A stretch of 64,000 nt of DNA, from NCBI GenBank assembly GCA_033026295.1, contig CM065174.1, positions 27,930,720 through 27,994,719 on the forward strand. Reading direction: 5' to 3'. Positions 11,980 to 24,855 of the stretch are shown piece by piece; the first letter of the stretch is position 1; every line of letters begins with the position of its first letter. The notes under the pieces are model-generated. The model was not told where the DNA came from and searched no databases. It saw nothing but the letters and a program-made list of their open reading frames with translations. Origin of the DNA: Channa striata (lineage: Eukaryota > Chordata > Actinopteri > Anabantiformes > Channidae). A program made the translations under genes and the position numbers.

Positions 11980-14900
11980 GATCGGCCGTGGGAATAGAAA
12001 GGCAGCATGAATATGAATGGAAGCGAGCAGATTAACATGCGAACAGCTACGGATGCTCGGTGATTCCTGTGCAGCTAGTGTTCTAACAGTAGTCAGAAAA
12101 CACCCTGCAGACCTGACATCTTTCACGCAACACGCACGGCGCGTGTCCCGCAGAAGGCGCACACACTTCCAGCAGGCTGTGGTGGTCTCGGAGTGGGACT
12201 GAGGCTCACTGTGACATGGAGTACAGGAATAAGACGCTTCCATTTGGAGACACCTTCTGCCAGTTGCACAACGGCAAAATGAAAAAACTCGACAATATCT
12301 GCACTTTGACAAACGGCTCTTTAGCCCCTCTGCATGTATCACAGACCTGTTGCATTCCCAAACTCTCGCTGTCACCGAGCTACCTGGCAGTCGCTTGTTA
12401 GAAGACATGGGAATTAATTAAAACAGCTTGGTGCCATCAGATTACGGTGGGAACAAACTGAGCGAGCCAGCATTACTACTGAGCTTAAATCAGCACGTTG
12501 CTGAGCGATGATTCTCATCAATTACAATGACTCGCCTGCATTATATTTGACCATGTGAAAAGTGAGGGAAGTAGAAGAATCATTTTTAGAGCCATGTTTC
12601 CTTCACCTCTCTGTGAGTGTCACCTGCTCCTTCTGTAACCAAAGCTGAAAAAAGCCCTGGACATCTTTGTCTGTCCATTACGTCATCCTCGTCAGGATGT
12701 GACAACCAGAGAATCAGTCAGTGCCTGCTGGTTTAGCTACTACAGACTCAGACCCGCTCACACAGGAGAGTGGTACGTTAGAATGTGCAAATGTGATAAA
12801 TACATAGATGTGATGAAGGTGTACAAGGTGTGCAAAATGCAAAAGATCATTTCACTAACGACCATGTATTCCCAGAGTAACTGGCTGGTTAAGGACTCAG
12901 CCGAAGGTTGTTTGTGCACTAAAACCCATTTATCCAAAATAATTTATTTCATTTAGGTTCTGATGATGACACCATGCTTTATGCTAACCATTCAGAAGGC
13001 CCCCGTGGCATTTTCATGGTAGGCCATGGTAGACTGGATCAGACCGTATCTGCAGACACGTAAAACAGAAAGATGTGATCCGTAACTGCCTGCTAACTCA
13101 CGCAGGACATGCCAAGTGACCAAAGATCTGCTTTAACAGTCATGGAACTTGCAGACAGACTGTGACAGTGGCTCCCCGTCACATGGTTCTGTAAAGTTCC
13201 CACAGGAGCTGGAGTTTTCAGACGCACGCAGCTCTCGCTCGTTGTCCTGCTAGTTGGCAGCTGTTCCGCTGCGACATGTCTAACCAGTCAAACACTGAAT
13301 TAAAGTATTTAAGCAGGACTATTAGATCAGACTGTGGCTTAGAGGGCTTTCAGACGGCCCTGAGAAACTGCAGCCAGCCTCCACATATCGGGTCTAGAAA
13401 GTGTGCATGGCAATAGCATGCCTATTTTAGTCCGAGTGTGGGTGGATTTGTGACTGGGCTGCCTGGTGAAGGAGAGGAGCCTGCAGCTATAGCAGCCACA
13501 CTGTGTTAAGGTGAGACGAGCTCTACGAGCCCAAGTGGGACTGGCTGACAACTGACTGGATGCAAAATGGATGGCGTGAGAGGCCAGAAGACAGAGGAGA
13601 AGAAAAACATACTGGACGAGAACAAGATATTCCCACGGCTGGTTCTTGCTCGAAACTGATGCCTGCGCCAACCAAGAGGTATTTAGACCAGATCTGAGGG
13701 TTCGAGATCCTCCTGGGTGTAAATTAGAGTCATCAGCATAACTGCTGGCTCTGCAGTAACGAGGGAGTTTCCCAGTGGGATTGTGCCAAGGCTGAAGGCT
13801 TCAGACCTGAGCTTCTGTGGAGGGAACATAAGCAGGATCAGGCAGGTATTTATAGCGCACAACGCTCTATTTCTGACCCGAACGCGCTGCTACCATGCAG
13901 TCATGGCCCGGGGCTGTACACACACAATAATAAAACATATATTCACACAGAAGCATATGCGCCGGCGTACGCATTTACACACAGCTGTTTTCTGTGAGGA
14001 TAATTGAGCAGGAACATCTGGAAAGGAACTTGACTGCAGGTAAAAAGAAATTCTCGAGTTTCTTTTCAACCTGCATCGCAAATGTCCCGTGTGTGTCAGT
14101 GTGTGCGTACGTGTCATTTGCAACCTGTGGCCTCACATTTCGTACGGCACAACAAGGTGACAGGAAGGAGAGCAGATTCCAGATCAAAAAAACTGTGTTT
14201 GCTCTCAAACCTGCATGTACAGTGTGGAAGGATGTGAACCACAGCCGCACAATATCACCACACAGCACAACTACATGACGCCACCACATCACACAACATG
14301 TCAACACAAAGGCTTGAATTGGATCGTCTGTAATCCCCCGTCGCTTAACCACAAATGCAACAAAACAACCACACAATAAATTCTTGCTGTTTACAGTTCT
14401 CACACTCATCTGAGCAGCCAGCTCAGAGCAAAACGAAAATGAAGAAGTGTTATCAGGCAGAGCAGAGCATCTGATAGAGCAGATGCTTTCAACGCACGTG
14501 GATTCTGTACGTTCAAAGAGACGCTGACAGAAAGTAGCTCACGGAAAAGAAGCACGTTAACCGCTTCCACTTCACCTTGTTAGCTGTGGCCCAACCAGCA
14601 GCGTGGTTGGTCCCAACGAATGCAAACAAGCCCGGTTCAAACTCAAAGAATGTAAGTCTCTAAAGGTTCCAGAGAAAGCAAATATGCCGGACTGACTGTT
14701 GGAAAACGTGAATACGCTGATGCCCAAGACGTCTCAAATATTTCCCTTTGTAACGGTGCAGCCATAATACGACGGCGGTATCACACAGAGCACATCTGTG
14801 ACACTGTCAAACAGCGAGGAGAAATGGGGGAAAATGTGACATTAGTATTCTACTGTTAATAAACCATTTTCTGGCAATGTAACAGATGCCATTTACAAGT

Positions 14901-16551
14901 TTGTTTGATCAAAGCTGAGCTGTTTAGAATGAGGTCGTGAACTGTGCGTCCAGCGGGGGGAAGATGAATGTGCCCAATTTCAAAGCCGCGTTCTGGGACG
15001 CTGATTTGTCACGACCTCTAAGCCCGAGTAACGCCCAAAAACAGGAGGCATCATTTTAGAATCAAAGCCCTCGGCTTTGACCAACACGGCAACAAAATGT
15101 CGCGTGTGAGCCGCGCTTCCACGATGACTGCGAGGTAGACGGAAATCCGATTACTCGTGCGTGTACGTGGATCTGCAGTTAGCACGTCACTTAGGCAGGT
15201 GCATGTTAAACTAATTTAGTAGAGAAACCTAATTGCTTCAGTGGATATAAACAGCTTCTTGAGATCACGGCGCGTCTGCATGTACACGACCACTGCTGCT
15301 GTAGCTTTTGTCACGGACGACCACCTGCCCGTCGTATTCCAGCATCATCTCAGTGTCCGTCTTTACCGTCCATGTTTCCATCCGTCTCGATCACTGTCGG
15401 TGGGCATTTCTAGAATCATACACGCCCACAGTACAGATGAATCCTAATGACCACGTCTGTTCATCCGTCGTGGTTTCGTGGATCCTCTCTGTAGACCTCT
15501 TCGGAGGGAGGATGGGAGAGGGGGTCATTTCCAGCCTACTTCCTGCTCTTGTTGCAGAGAAGCACTTAAGAGGAGAGGGAATGGAAACCGAGCTGAGGAG
15601 CATCCGCATGGATGAGTGGCAGAGGAGTGGATATTCGAGCTCTGAGCCAAATAACTCATTAGAGGAAATGTTCCTCTGCAGTTTTGACCTTTGCTTTGTT
15701 AAATTGCTTACAGCTACCATAAACATATGGTCTATCCATCCACAGCTCATAACTTATTAATTGGTATTTTTTTAATACAGCACAAGCAGACGAGTACGAA
15801 AACGCCAATGGTTTATTAACTAATCCCTCTCTGGATGCCTCGTTAAGCACAAACTGTTAGGCATTAGCTACTGGTTACAGCTCACTGTTTTTTTTTTTTA
15901 ACAGCTGCAGTCAAGTCCAAGAACGGGGAAAAGAAAACACACACATTCATTTTTGTGTCACTGCAAGAAAGGGAGGCTAGTTGTCAAGAAGACAGATGAT
16001 GCAGGTCACATGACAATGTAAATATCCTTACGAGTGATGCAGTGATTGAGCCTTGGCTCTGACTTTACGGTCACGCTCTGATTGAAAACAAGAGCCGTGT
16101 GGTATGGACAAGGTACACGGAACCTAATCCCGTCGAGTCAGGCTGGCACTGGCACACGCGATGCCCCGGTGGAGCTGCTGCTGTCGGAATATCTGCAGCC
16201 AAACGCCGCACCGACCCGCAGCTCCTCCTCTGCTCCGTGGTGTAGTGCTGCAGACACACACCTACTATCCACTCCGTCGCCTCCTAACTCTCCATCCCAT
16301 CGGAGTTTAATTTTTTCCCTTAACACCGTCAGCCTCCCTCCACCGCCACCACCGCTCCATTTCCCCCTCCTGTCTTTGCTAGACTGAGCTCGGAGTTCAG
16401 GTCTAAAACTCATTAGTTCCGGCCCCTTATAATCCGTTACAAACAAACAGGCAAACATCCAAGATTAATGGCAGTTCAGTGGCTGAGAAAAAAGACTGGC
16501 TGAGATTTAAGAGCAGCGCACAGCTTCACACCCACATGCACTTTCCCAGAG
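11980..16551. other. Non-coding unique sequence
   Basis: No gene recognised. Three frames of 144-151 codons occur (minus 11953-12408, minus 13975-14409, plus 15308-15760). The first runs straight into the CA microsatellite, all three overlap open frames on the opposite strand, and none shows a known domain. I treat them as chance. A poly-T run sits at 15890-15900. Confidence 0.55.
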
Positions 16552-16592
16552 GACACACACACACACACACACTTACACACACCTACAGTAAG
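16552..16592. repeat. Imperfect (CA)n tract
   Basis: CA units with ACTTACAC interruptions, flanked by CACATGCAC variants. Confidence 0.9.
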
Positions 16593-17100
16593 CCTCAGTT
16601 CAAGTGTGGGAGGGCCCAACAAACTGACCGTTATTTTACCTCTGTCTCTATCGGTTGTTCAACTTGTCCGTCAGTCTTTTGTTTGTTCTTTCCACCTTCT
16701 TCTCTCTTTTCTATCTACAGCTATAAATGGAGGTCTGAGAGAGGGTGACAGGAGGGGGAGACGTTGCCATGGCAGCGGATGCCAGGGACTCTTCTGGCCG
16801 GTGCCCACTGCCTAACATTCCTACATCCAAACCCTACTCTTCCTGCCAACTGCAATAACAGTCAGTGACAGACAAAGGCTGACTAGGCCCCCCTCCCCCC
16901 TCCAGTTTAAAATGTTAACGGTTTAGCAATGACATCATCAGTCCACATCCAGTTTGCCTGAGTCAACAGCGGCCTGGACATTGTGAGAGTTTGTGTGTAT
17001 TCACTTTGGTGCTTCTTTTGTATGTGAGAACCAGTTTGAATTTGAGCCTCCACAGCGTCTTTGAGTTAAAGACATTCAATCTGCACTCTCACTGCTCTAG

Positions 17101-17605
17101 TTTATTGCCACTGACTCCGCCATTGTCGGCCTGATCACGGATGACAGTGACAGAGAATACAGGGAACTGATCCTGAACTTTGTGCACTAGTGCCAGATCT
17201 GGAGCTATCTCCAGATCAACGTGGGGAAAGCCAAAGAGCTGGTGGTGGTCCAGAAGTGGAACATCCAGGGAATGTACATTGGGAGAGTGGACTCATACAA
17301 ATACCTGGGAGTGCACCTGAACAATGAACTGGACTGGTCTCACAACACTGATGCACTCTACAGGAAAGGACAGAGCAGACTCTTTCTGCTGAGGAGACCA
17401 AGGTCTTTTGGAGTGCAGGGAGTGAAGACGTTTTATGACTCTGTGGTGGACTCTTGTTAACGGAGTGACTGGTCAGGAAGGCCATGTCAGTTTTGGGGTA
17501 TGCCTCTGGACTCAGGAGGATGGTAGTCAAGCTATTCTCTCTTGCTGTAACATGGAAATTTGCCCACTGTGGGACGAATAAAGGTTTATCTTGTCTTATC
17601 TTTTA
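17101..17605 (+). pseudogene. LINE reverse-transcriptase fragment (jockey/CR1 superfamily)
   Basis: In the frame starting at 17101 the peptide runs through a degraded RT active-site region (FIATDSAIVG in place of the usual YxDD-S/T-AIVG) and then LITDDSDREYRELIL. An in-frame TAG follows at 17188-17190. Beyond it the frame resumes with INVGKAKELVV, a block with YKYLGVHLNNELDWS, then KGQSRLFLLRR and FYDSVVDS, and ends in TAA at 17458-17460. These are hallmark C-terminal RT motifs of fish L2/Rex-like LINEs. Most of the remaining C-terminus is deleted. A 3' end then follows, with CCCACTGTGGGACGAATAAAGG and a TCTTG/TCTTA tail near 17590-17605. The element is 5'-truncated, internally deleted and has lost one catalytic Asp, so it is dead. 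The exact clade is inferred from memory of the family. Confidence 0.9.
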
Positions 17606-19309
17606 GTTTAGATTTAGAATTGCATCTAGGTTTGTCATTTCAAATTGAGGTCATGGGGGGCAGTGAGGTAGTGGAATGGTCAGCTAAAGGGTCAGCGGTT
17701 AGAGTCTGCATTTGGAAAATCAGAGCTGTGTGCAAAACACGTAACGTTTGCAGCATGTACGTGCAGAAATACCTCAGGCAGTCGTGTGACACTTTAGTTC
17801 TACTGCAGCAAAGACCGGCGCAAACGCTGACACGGAGAAATCATACAGCTGTTCTTTGAAGCTCCTCAACAGGTCAACACTTAGTTTGCCACAGACATTT
17901 AGCTAACTCGGGCAGCAGCTGACGTGCTAACTCCATGACATTGCTTGACATGGCGTTGTATCATATTCATAAAGTCACATTTTGTACATGTTGATGTTTA
18001 ACGTGGACTGCCTCTTTTCCCACTAGCTCTTTAGTGTTGTTGTCATGGTATTGCACTTTCATATATTTTGGGAGTAAAGGTAAACACTTTGACAGTGAAT
18101 CTGTGGTCAAACGTTCCACATTCGAACAGAGCTGATCGCGTTCCCCCATTTTCATGCAGGCAGCTCTGTGTTCCGAGAGCTGAATGACACGAAGCAGGTG
18201 GAGACACTGAAAAACAACAGGCAGCTTCTTTTTCACTGCTTGTCTGCCTCCACCAGCGTTTCAGCACTTTCATTACGAATGCCGCTAACTGCCCAACTGC
18301 GTTCTGTATTCAGGGACCTGGTCCTTCCATCAAATGAAGGAAAATCTATTTGTGATAACAAAGTCTGTACAGGCAGATTTTCATATTGAAAGGAACTAAA
18401 AACAACGGCTGCCTGAAGCAATAGAACAAATTCAGAGACCGAGCGTTGCAACAGTCTGGAATATGCTCAGCAGTGATGCAAACCTCAATAACTCTTTCAT
18501 AATCCCCTCGTGGAAAAAGCAATATGCATCCATAGAATTTAAAATGGTTTATATAAATCTTTCAGGTTTCCAAACTGATTAAAAGTAGACGTGAACCATT
18601 TGAGCGCGTTGCAGCTGCTGTAGACTATACATTACACTGTGTTCTTTACAAGCCGCGTTACGACTAAAACAGGTTTCCTGTGGCTGGCTTCAGAGCCCGG
18701 CTCAGCTTTCTCACCGCTGCAGCTCCTAAAGGAATCCTGAACCTAGGAAGACATTTACCAGGGGGCTCCATTACAACAGGTTTGATGGAAAACACCAAGC
18801 TGTCATGTTTGTGGCACTGACACCTTCTAGCTGTCTTTGTTGGGGCTGAGCAGGAGCACAGGCCTGCCGGGCACATCAGGCCTGGGCATAATGAGATTTT
18901 CCATAGCTGGGTTCCATCAGTGTGGCCCTCCACTCAGGGGCCAGATGGCGATTCCGTCTCTAAATCACAGAGTGCTGACAGGTTTGGAGTGCTCTCATAA
19001 TGTAATGGACTAATACACGCCACTTATGTAAACCTTGTTAGAGGTGCTGCGACTGGCCTTTGTCTCAGCAGGAACACACACTTTCTTCAGCCAAACTGTG
19101 CTAAACACAGAATTCCACTTCCTGCTCATTAACCACATTATTACGCACCATCACAGCAATGCCCGAGATTATAAATACAAGCGCTGCAAAATATAATGCC
19201 GTCGAAAAAAAAACGGGTTCTCTTTAGAGACAGAAACCTCTGAGATTCTCAAATGGATCATTTTGTAGGAATCATTTTGGTTTTTTAGCGGTTCCAAGGA
19301 CACCTGGTC
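17606..19309. other. Non-coding unique sequence
   Basis: No gene or repeat family recognised with confidence. The first 120 bases include a weak tRNA-like string that I did not accept as a SINE. The open frames at 17967-18450 are short and lie on both strands. Confidence 0.5.
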
Positions 19310-19413
19310 TGTTTCCCACAGGTGCAACTGGTTCTGTCCAGCTTTCGCCCAATGACAGCTGGGACAAACCCTCACCACCCTAACAGGATAAGTGGTTACG
19401 CATAGTAGATGGA
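19310..19413 (-). mobile_element. Diverged copy of an abundant teleost repeat
   Basis: Read on the minus strand it contains CCATCCAT, CTTATCCTGTTAGGGTGG, CCCAGCTGTCATTGGGCG and GGACAGAACC. This order is that of a very common teleost dispersed repeat, which typically reads GCTTATCC...AGGGTCGCGGG...CCCAGCAGTCATTGGGCG...GGACAGG. On the + strand it ends in a GGATGAATGATGGG tail. A second diverged copy lies in the opposite orientation at 38720-38930. I do not assign a family name. Confidence 0.65.
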
Positions 19414-22249
19414 TGAATGATGGGAAACCTGCAACCCAATAACGTGCCGTGTTAAGCTGATTTTTGGACAACAAAAGAGTGACATTAGGCCAGAGACACA
19501 CCAACTACAGTAACACCACAACTAACGGCCACGTGCCATGAAGTGGCATCTCCTTTCTTGTTCAGAGAGAGGACTTTCATACACGGCAGCATTCACTTCT
19601 GTTTTTAAACCACTCCCGCTCGCGGTGTGGCCTTATTCTAGATGACCACATATTTGTAAAAATATTTCCATGTTGAAATATTCAGGTTAAAACATGGAAA
19701 ATGAAAAGAGCGTTCTGTGTATGCATCCACACATTTTGCAAAGATTCTCCCTGTTTATCCAACAACAAGATGCAATTCACTGGGGACATGAGGAAAGTTA
19801 GAAGTTAGAAGAAGAAAGTTAAAGTCTCTAGTTCCTAGAGAACTCAACCCCATGAAAAGAACTCAAAGCTGGGAGTCATTTTTTCCAGAACCTGCAAAAC
19901 CATTTAACGTTAGACTAATATCAGTCCGAGCGATAAAGTGGATTGGCTACTAACCAGATGTGAGTTTTTTCAAGTGTATTCGAGAGTCAAGTTACTTCAA
20001 TTGCGACATAAACACAAGTTTCCACTTTTAGTCAAACACACACACGACAGGCTGGTCCTACGTTTGCACTGGACGAGTCAAACTGGGGCCACAGTAAAAG
20101 CTGCCCACTTTGAATTCATATTTGTCGTTCGCACGTCACGTCCGCACGCAGGCAGCCACATTCGCATTATACGAGGCAGCGCTGTCGTACATGTTCGGTT
20201 CGATCGGTGTTTCCATCCATAGGGAAACGTGAAACAAGAACAACAGAAACGTGCATGTGCAAATGTATCCCTGCCTTCTGTGAACGTCATTACCAAAGAG
20301 CAGAGAGGAAAAACAGACGTGATAAAAGGCTGGAGCAGTTCGCACCCGCAGACACTGGTAACGATCCGAAGCGTAGCCCCCAGCCTCTGAAGGAAAAGGT
20401 GACCTATGGTGCGCAGGCAGCAGTGAATGATGAAAGTGTGAGGAAGTGAATCGGGGTAAAGAGCCGGGCTCTGCCGTGTTTAGTATGCACGGCCACGCTC
20501 CGGGCTGTAGCATGGCAGCAGAGTGTTGATTCACATCAAAGCTCACTGCTGAGCTCAATTCAGTCACTTATTCACAACTGCAGAGTTTGCATCCTAATAG
20601 GCTCCATGCCCTGATCTCTGCTGAAGGATGAACACTTCTTTAGTTTCAGCTCAACGTAGCAGGACTTAAGTGAAGTGAAGCTTATATTTCATACCCCCTC
20701 CAACTCGGTGCGTGCCCCTCGTGCTCTGAAGGAAACTTCCAGTTGCTTTTACTCGTACGCTGCTGCTTGTCTGCAAGCTCTGGCTAAAGTCACACCATTT
20801 CGTGAGCCTTCAGATCCGATTCTTTTAGGTGCTAAATTGGGCTAATTAAGTCAAGGCGTGCGTGTAGGTGATGTCGAGTGGCTGTCGGCGCTGAGGGTTC
20901 AGGGCACATCAGGTCAAGCCGCTTGTTTGATACACAACACTCGTCAGTGGCACAAAAGCAGGCGAGCCAACAGCTACTCTGACGTATGATGGACAGGTGC
21001 TACTAGCCGTCCACTGACATGTGTCACATACTTTTAGTCCACGCACGCAGAGAGAGAAACAAGGCCATATTGAGTATGCATGTCCAGTCCACTCAGTCTG
21101 CCAGCGTTAAATATTAAAATATTCACTTCGCATACCTCAGAGGACTGAGGCCAACAATCAGTTCCCCGTCTGCAGCGCTCAGCCGGCTCCGCTCTCGGCT
21201 GCAGGCCTGCCTATCACATGCGGCCTGCGCCGCAAGATAAACACTGTGCAGTTTCACCCACGTTTGATGGGAGAGGTCTACTGTTACCATTTCCATTAAA
21301 ATCCTGACATTCATGTTGTCCATATCTCAGCAACGTGCATAGCAATCTCAAAGTCAATTTGAGATAAAGCTGATATACAGAACAGCCTAGAAGAGATTCC
21401 AAAGTTGTTTTACTGTCTGAATGTTTTCTCCCATCGTGCTTGTTGTCGCGGCCTGTTCAGCGGCGTCAACTCGAGTCTAAACGGGTCATTTCGCCATTTA
21501 AAAATGCAAGAGGTGAATCTTCCTCTGGAGCCTGGTGAGTTGAATGTCTCATTTATTTACATATGCAGGTAGCCAGCAACTTTCCCACAGCCACATTTCC
21601 GAAATTCCTGCACTTCCCAGCTGAACTTCACCGAAGGACTCAGCAACATGGACTGATGCCGTGTCCTTGTCGATAAAGGGGGGAGTGTGTCATGTGTTCG
21701 AATGGATTTATGTCTACTCCAACAAACCGTTTCAGGTGACATAACGGGCAGATTGTTGTCTCTTATCTCCAGAATGTTCAGCTACTCGACCCACACCAAG
21801 CTAGGCCCAACATGGTTGGATAGGAATCATTAATATCAATATTTGAGGAAGCAGAATAAGGAAACTTAAAGAAAATCCCATTTACATAAACTACAGTATA
21901 TTTGCTAGTGAGGCTCTTATCATTTTACATGTTGTAAACACAGCTGTACAACAATGGCAAAGAAACTCATTTCACATCATTTATCTACACAAAGGCAAGT
22001 GAGTGAGGTCACAGGAAGTCGGATAGTTTCTCATCACTGCCATAACGTAAGCTTTCTTCGAAATTATTATTATATATTGTTAATCCAGCGGGTGACTGCA
22101 AAGCTCCTTTAGATTCAGACGGTTTCTCTGTCACTTAAATTATATTGTCATAATTATGAACATTAATTTATATAAAAAGTGATTAGTACAGTGTGTTCCT
22201 ACACCTTGCACCATGAACATTCTGCCTCGAACTTGGAATAAAAAGTAAT
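19414..22249. other. Non-coding unique sequence
   Basis: No gene recognised. CpG dinucleotides are locally frequent at 20080-20210 without forming a recognisable promoter. Overlapping frames there on both strands (up to 143 codons) carry no known domain. Confidence 0.5.
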
Positions 22250-22545
22250 TAAATAAAAGTCACTTTCTCCAGTCCACTTGGCCTCTGTCTTCACTGTGCA
22301 TAATTCATGGCCCTGCTACTAATACATTCACGTTTGGTGGCTTAGTGGAGCATTTTAAGGAGAGCGGCCGGCCCCGTTCGCCTGCTCTGCTGGGAGCGTC
22401 TCAGTTGCTAAGTGGCTGTTTTAACATCCACGACAAGCTGGAGAGCCGGGGACGCACCGAGGCACCGTGTCAATATTCATGCAGCGCCGAGCCAGTTGAC
22501 ATTTACAATGTGACGAAACATAAAAGCACTGCAGAGTGACGCTCG
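22250..22545. promoter_or_regulatory. Candidate conserved non-coding element
   Basis: A compact unique segment with no repeat content mixes TAATTA/ATTCATG cores, TCAATATTCATGCAG and a CpG-containing middle (GGCCGGCCCC). It has the texture of vertebrate developmental enhancers, but only composition supports this. Confidence 0.15.
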
Positions 22546-23699
22546 CGCTCCTCGGCATGCACGCACACCGCAGAGAAAACACCCAGCGCCACACACAAAC
22601 TTCTTCTATTTCACGCAGTCAAAGCATGGACAGAGATACTTCCTGTGCACACACACATGCATGGACACACACCCACAGTGAAAATCCCATTTTGGCCCAC
22701 ATCAGAGGGGTTTAGAGGTCAGGGGTCGTAGCTCCTTCCTATCACACAGCCGCTGGCCTGGCCTCTTTTGGCACACTGCGAGCCTCCAGAATGGATTGGA
22801 AATAGCTCCTATGGAGTAAAACAAGGGTTCACCACTGGCTGTTTGCTACAATTTGAGGCCAATTTTTCATGTTTCTTAAACATCTCATTTATATGCTCAG
22901 CTCCACTCCCTCCAGTGGCTGTAATCTGTCACCATCAGCCAGGAGGCTGTGGGAGTTTCTTGGTTAGTCATCTCCTTCCTCCTGCTGGCTGTCGCTCGTT
23001 CTGTTAGACCCGATTGTCCCTGTTTCTCGTTCTCTCTCTATTTCTCTCTGCTTCTCCTGACAGTTCTGCAGGACAGCGCAGCATCACGTCAGGGCGAGAA
23101 AGCATCTCATGCACAGCGAAACAGGGGGGGCAGTCAATGGGATCGAGTGTGGGGAAGAGAGGGAGTGAAGGAGGGAGATAAGAGGAGCACATCAGCAGGG
23201 TTTTTCAGCCAGTCTGAAGCTCCAGGGTTTGCTGTTGGGTTTTCACCACTTAAAGCTTGGGGAAAGACAAAAGGAGCTGCTCTCACAGTTCTTTAATCAG
23301 CAGGTATTTCTGCAATAATCACGTGGCCAATAAAGCCTTCTAGAATTTTACACAGCCCAAGGTGACACTCTTCAAATTGTCTGATTAACATTCCAACTGT
23401 GATATTTACCTCACAAGGATATAAAACAGAGACACGTGTTAACTTCCTATTAATTCTGAACAAAAAGGAACGTTAATTTCTCACACAAAGACGCTGACAA
23501 AATTTGTTTTAAAAACTCAATTATGGTGCTGAGAATAATGTCGGGCAGCCCGGTACAGTCAGCACCTGATGTCTCGGACTTTGTATACCTCTGTCATTGC
23601 ACAACGACACACTTTGTGTTAGTATGCTCTAAACTGGCAACCTGAGAGAAAGGTCCACATTGTTTTCCCCGTTCTACAACTGTGTCCCACTACAGCACA
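22546..23699. other. Non-coding stretch, nothing recognised
   Basis: Short imperfect CA tracts occur around 22650-22675. Beyond these I see no gene or mobile element before the Tc1-like element begins. Confidence 0.5.
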
Positions 23700-24398
23700 G
23701 TCTGACAGATTGATATCAACAACATTCTCCGTCGGATTGGACTGGGCCATTCTAACAGATGAATAAGCCTTGATGTAAACCGTTCCAACGTAGCTCTGGC
23801 TGTACGTTTAGGGCCGTTGGTTTAACCTCCGTCCCAGTCTGCAGACTCTGTTGGGTCTTATTTTACGAGTGCCCTGTTTTTGGCTCCATTCATCAACTGC
23901 GACAAGCTTCCCTGTCCCTGCTGTAGATACGCCTCCCCACAGCATGATGCTGCCACCACCGTGTTTCATGGTGGGGATGTTCAGCGTCGTGTGCAGCGTT
24001 TGGTTTCCACCACAGACAGTGTTTTACTTTTAGGTCAAACAGTAAAAGGTTGGTCTCATCTGACCAGAAGACCTTCTTCCACATGTTTGCTGTGTCCCCC
24101 ACATGGCTTGTAGCAAACAGGACTTCTTCCGTCGTTCTTCTTGCCACTCTCCCATAAAGGCCCAACTTATGGAGTGCACGGATAATAGTTGTCCTGTGGA
24201 CAGACTGTCCCAGCTGAATCTCTGGATCTCTGCAGCTCCTCCAGAGTTACTGTGGGCCTCTTGGCTGCTTCTCTGATTAACGCTCTCCTTGGGTGTCGGT
24301 TTAGGTGGACGGCCATGTCTTGGTGGGTTGCCAGACTCTTTTCAGATAATAGATTGTACAGTGCTCTGAGGAATATTCTTTATATACTAACCCATTGC
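23700..24398 (-). pseudogene. Tc1-like transposon, C-terminal part of transposase
   Basis: Read on the minus strand this is a classical teleost Tc1-like transposase, a cut-and-paste DDE enzyme acting in the nucleus at TA sites. At 24052-24066 it encodes WSDET, the block carrying the first catalytic Asp, within KKVFWSDETNLLLF. Upstream in the protein, GRVARRT and HVGDTANMWKK are visible. At about 23935-23965 the nucleotides encode the HGGGSIMLWG block but in a shifted frame, so there is a frameshift near 23970-24000. The C-terminal third and the left terminal repeat are missing or too diverged to see. The element is interrupted at 24398 by an L2-like LINE and resumes at 24861. Confidence 0.95.
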
Positions 24399-24855
24399 CA
24401 AAATTAGGAGCATCCTGTCCCAAAGCGATGCTGAAAAACTGGTCCGTGCATTTGTTACTTCTAGATTGGACTACTGTAATTCTCTACTTTCAGGCTGCCC
24501 CAGTAACTCTCTACAAAACCTTCAATTAATCCAAAATGCTGCAGCAAGATTACTGACTGGGATTGGTAAGAGCGATCATATTTCACCTTCATCAGCTTCT
24601 CTCCATTGGATTCCCATTAAATGCGCAGCTAATGGTCCTGCCAACCTGCCCAATGTTTGCCGTCCACCCTGAGCCTGGTTCTGCTGGAGGTTTCTTCTGT
24701 TAAAGGGAGTTTTTCCTCTCCACTGTTGCCTATAGCTGCTCAAGGGGGATTTGTTGGGTTTTCTCTAAATGTTTGTATAGTCTGGACGTTATCATGTAAA
24801 GTGCCTTGAGATGACCTTGTTGTAAATTGGTGCTTTTCAATTCAAGTTGAATTGA
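24399..24855 (+). mobile_element. L2-like LINE inserted in the Tc1-like element
   Basis: The open stretch from about 24400 encodes the end of a LINE reverse transcriptase: SILSQSDAEKLVRAF, SRLDYCNSLLSG, LQLIQNAAARLLTG and SLHWIPIK. After 24620 it jumps by internal deletion to the 3' UTR and stops at 24670-24672. The 3' UTR carries CCCTGAGCCTGGTTCTGC, GGAGTTTTTCCTCTCC, CTCAAGGGGGATTTGTTGGG and GCCTTGAGATGACCTTG, and the element ends in an ATTGAATTGA tail. ATTGC occurs at 24394-24398 and again at 24856-24860, consistent with a 5-bp target duplication. The copy is 5'-truncated and cannot move. Compare the longer copy at 50785-51931. Confidence 0.92.

Noticed and set aside
11953..12408. 151-codon minus-strand frame, Cys-rich
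   Set aside because: Its C-terminus is just the CA microsatellite read as Cys-Val repeats. Opposite-strand frames overlap it and no domain is recognisable.
13975..14409. 144-codon minus-strand frame
   Set aside because: Chance-like composition, with overlapping plus-strand frames and no recognisable family.
15308..15760. 150-codon plus-strand frame
   Set aside because: It overlaps a 119-codon minus frame, has no known domain and no splice context.
17640..17725. tRNA/SINE-like string after the LINE fragment
   Set aside because: GGTAGTGGAATGGTCAGC and GGTTAGAGTC only loosely resemble boxes A and B, and no recognisable SINE body follows.
20136..20567. 143-codon minus-strand frame in locally CpG-rich sequence
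   Set aside because: No domain, no splice sites of note, and frames are open on the other strand.
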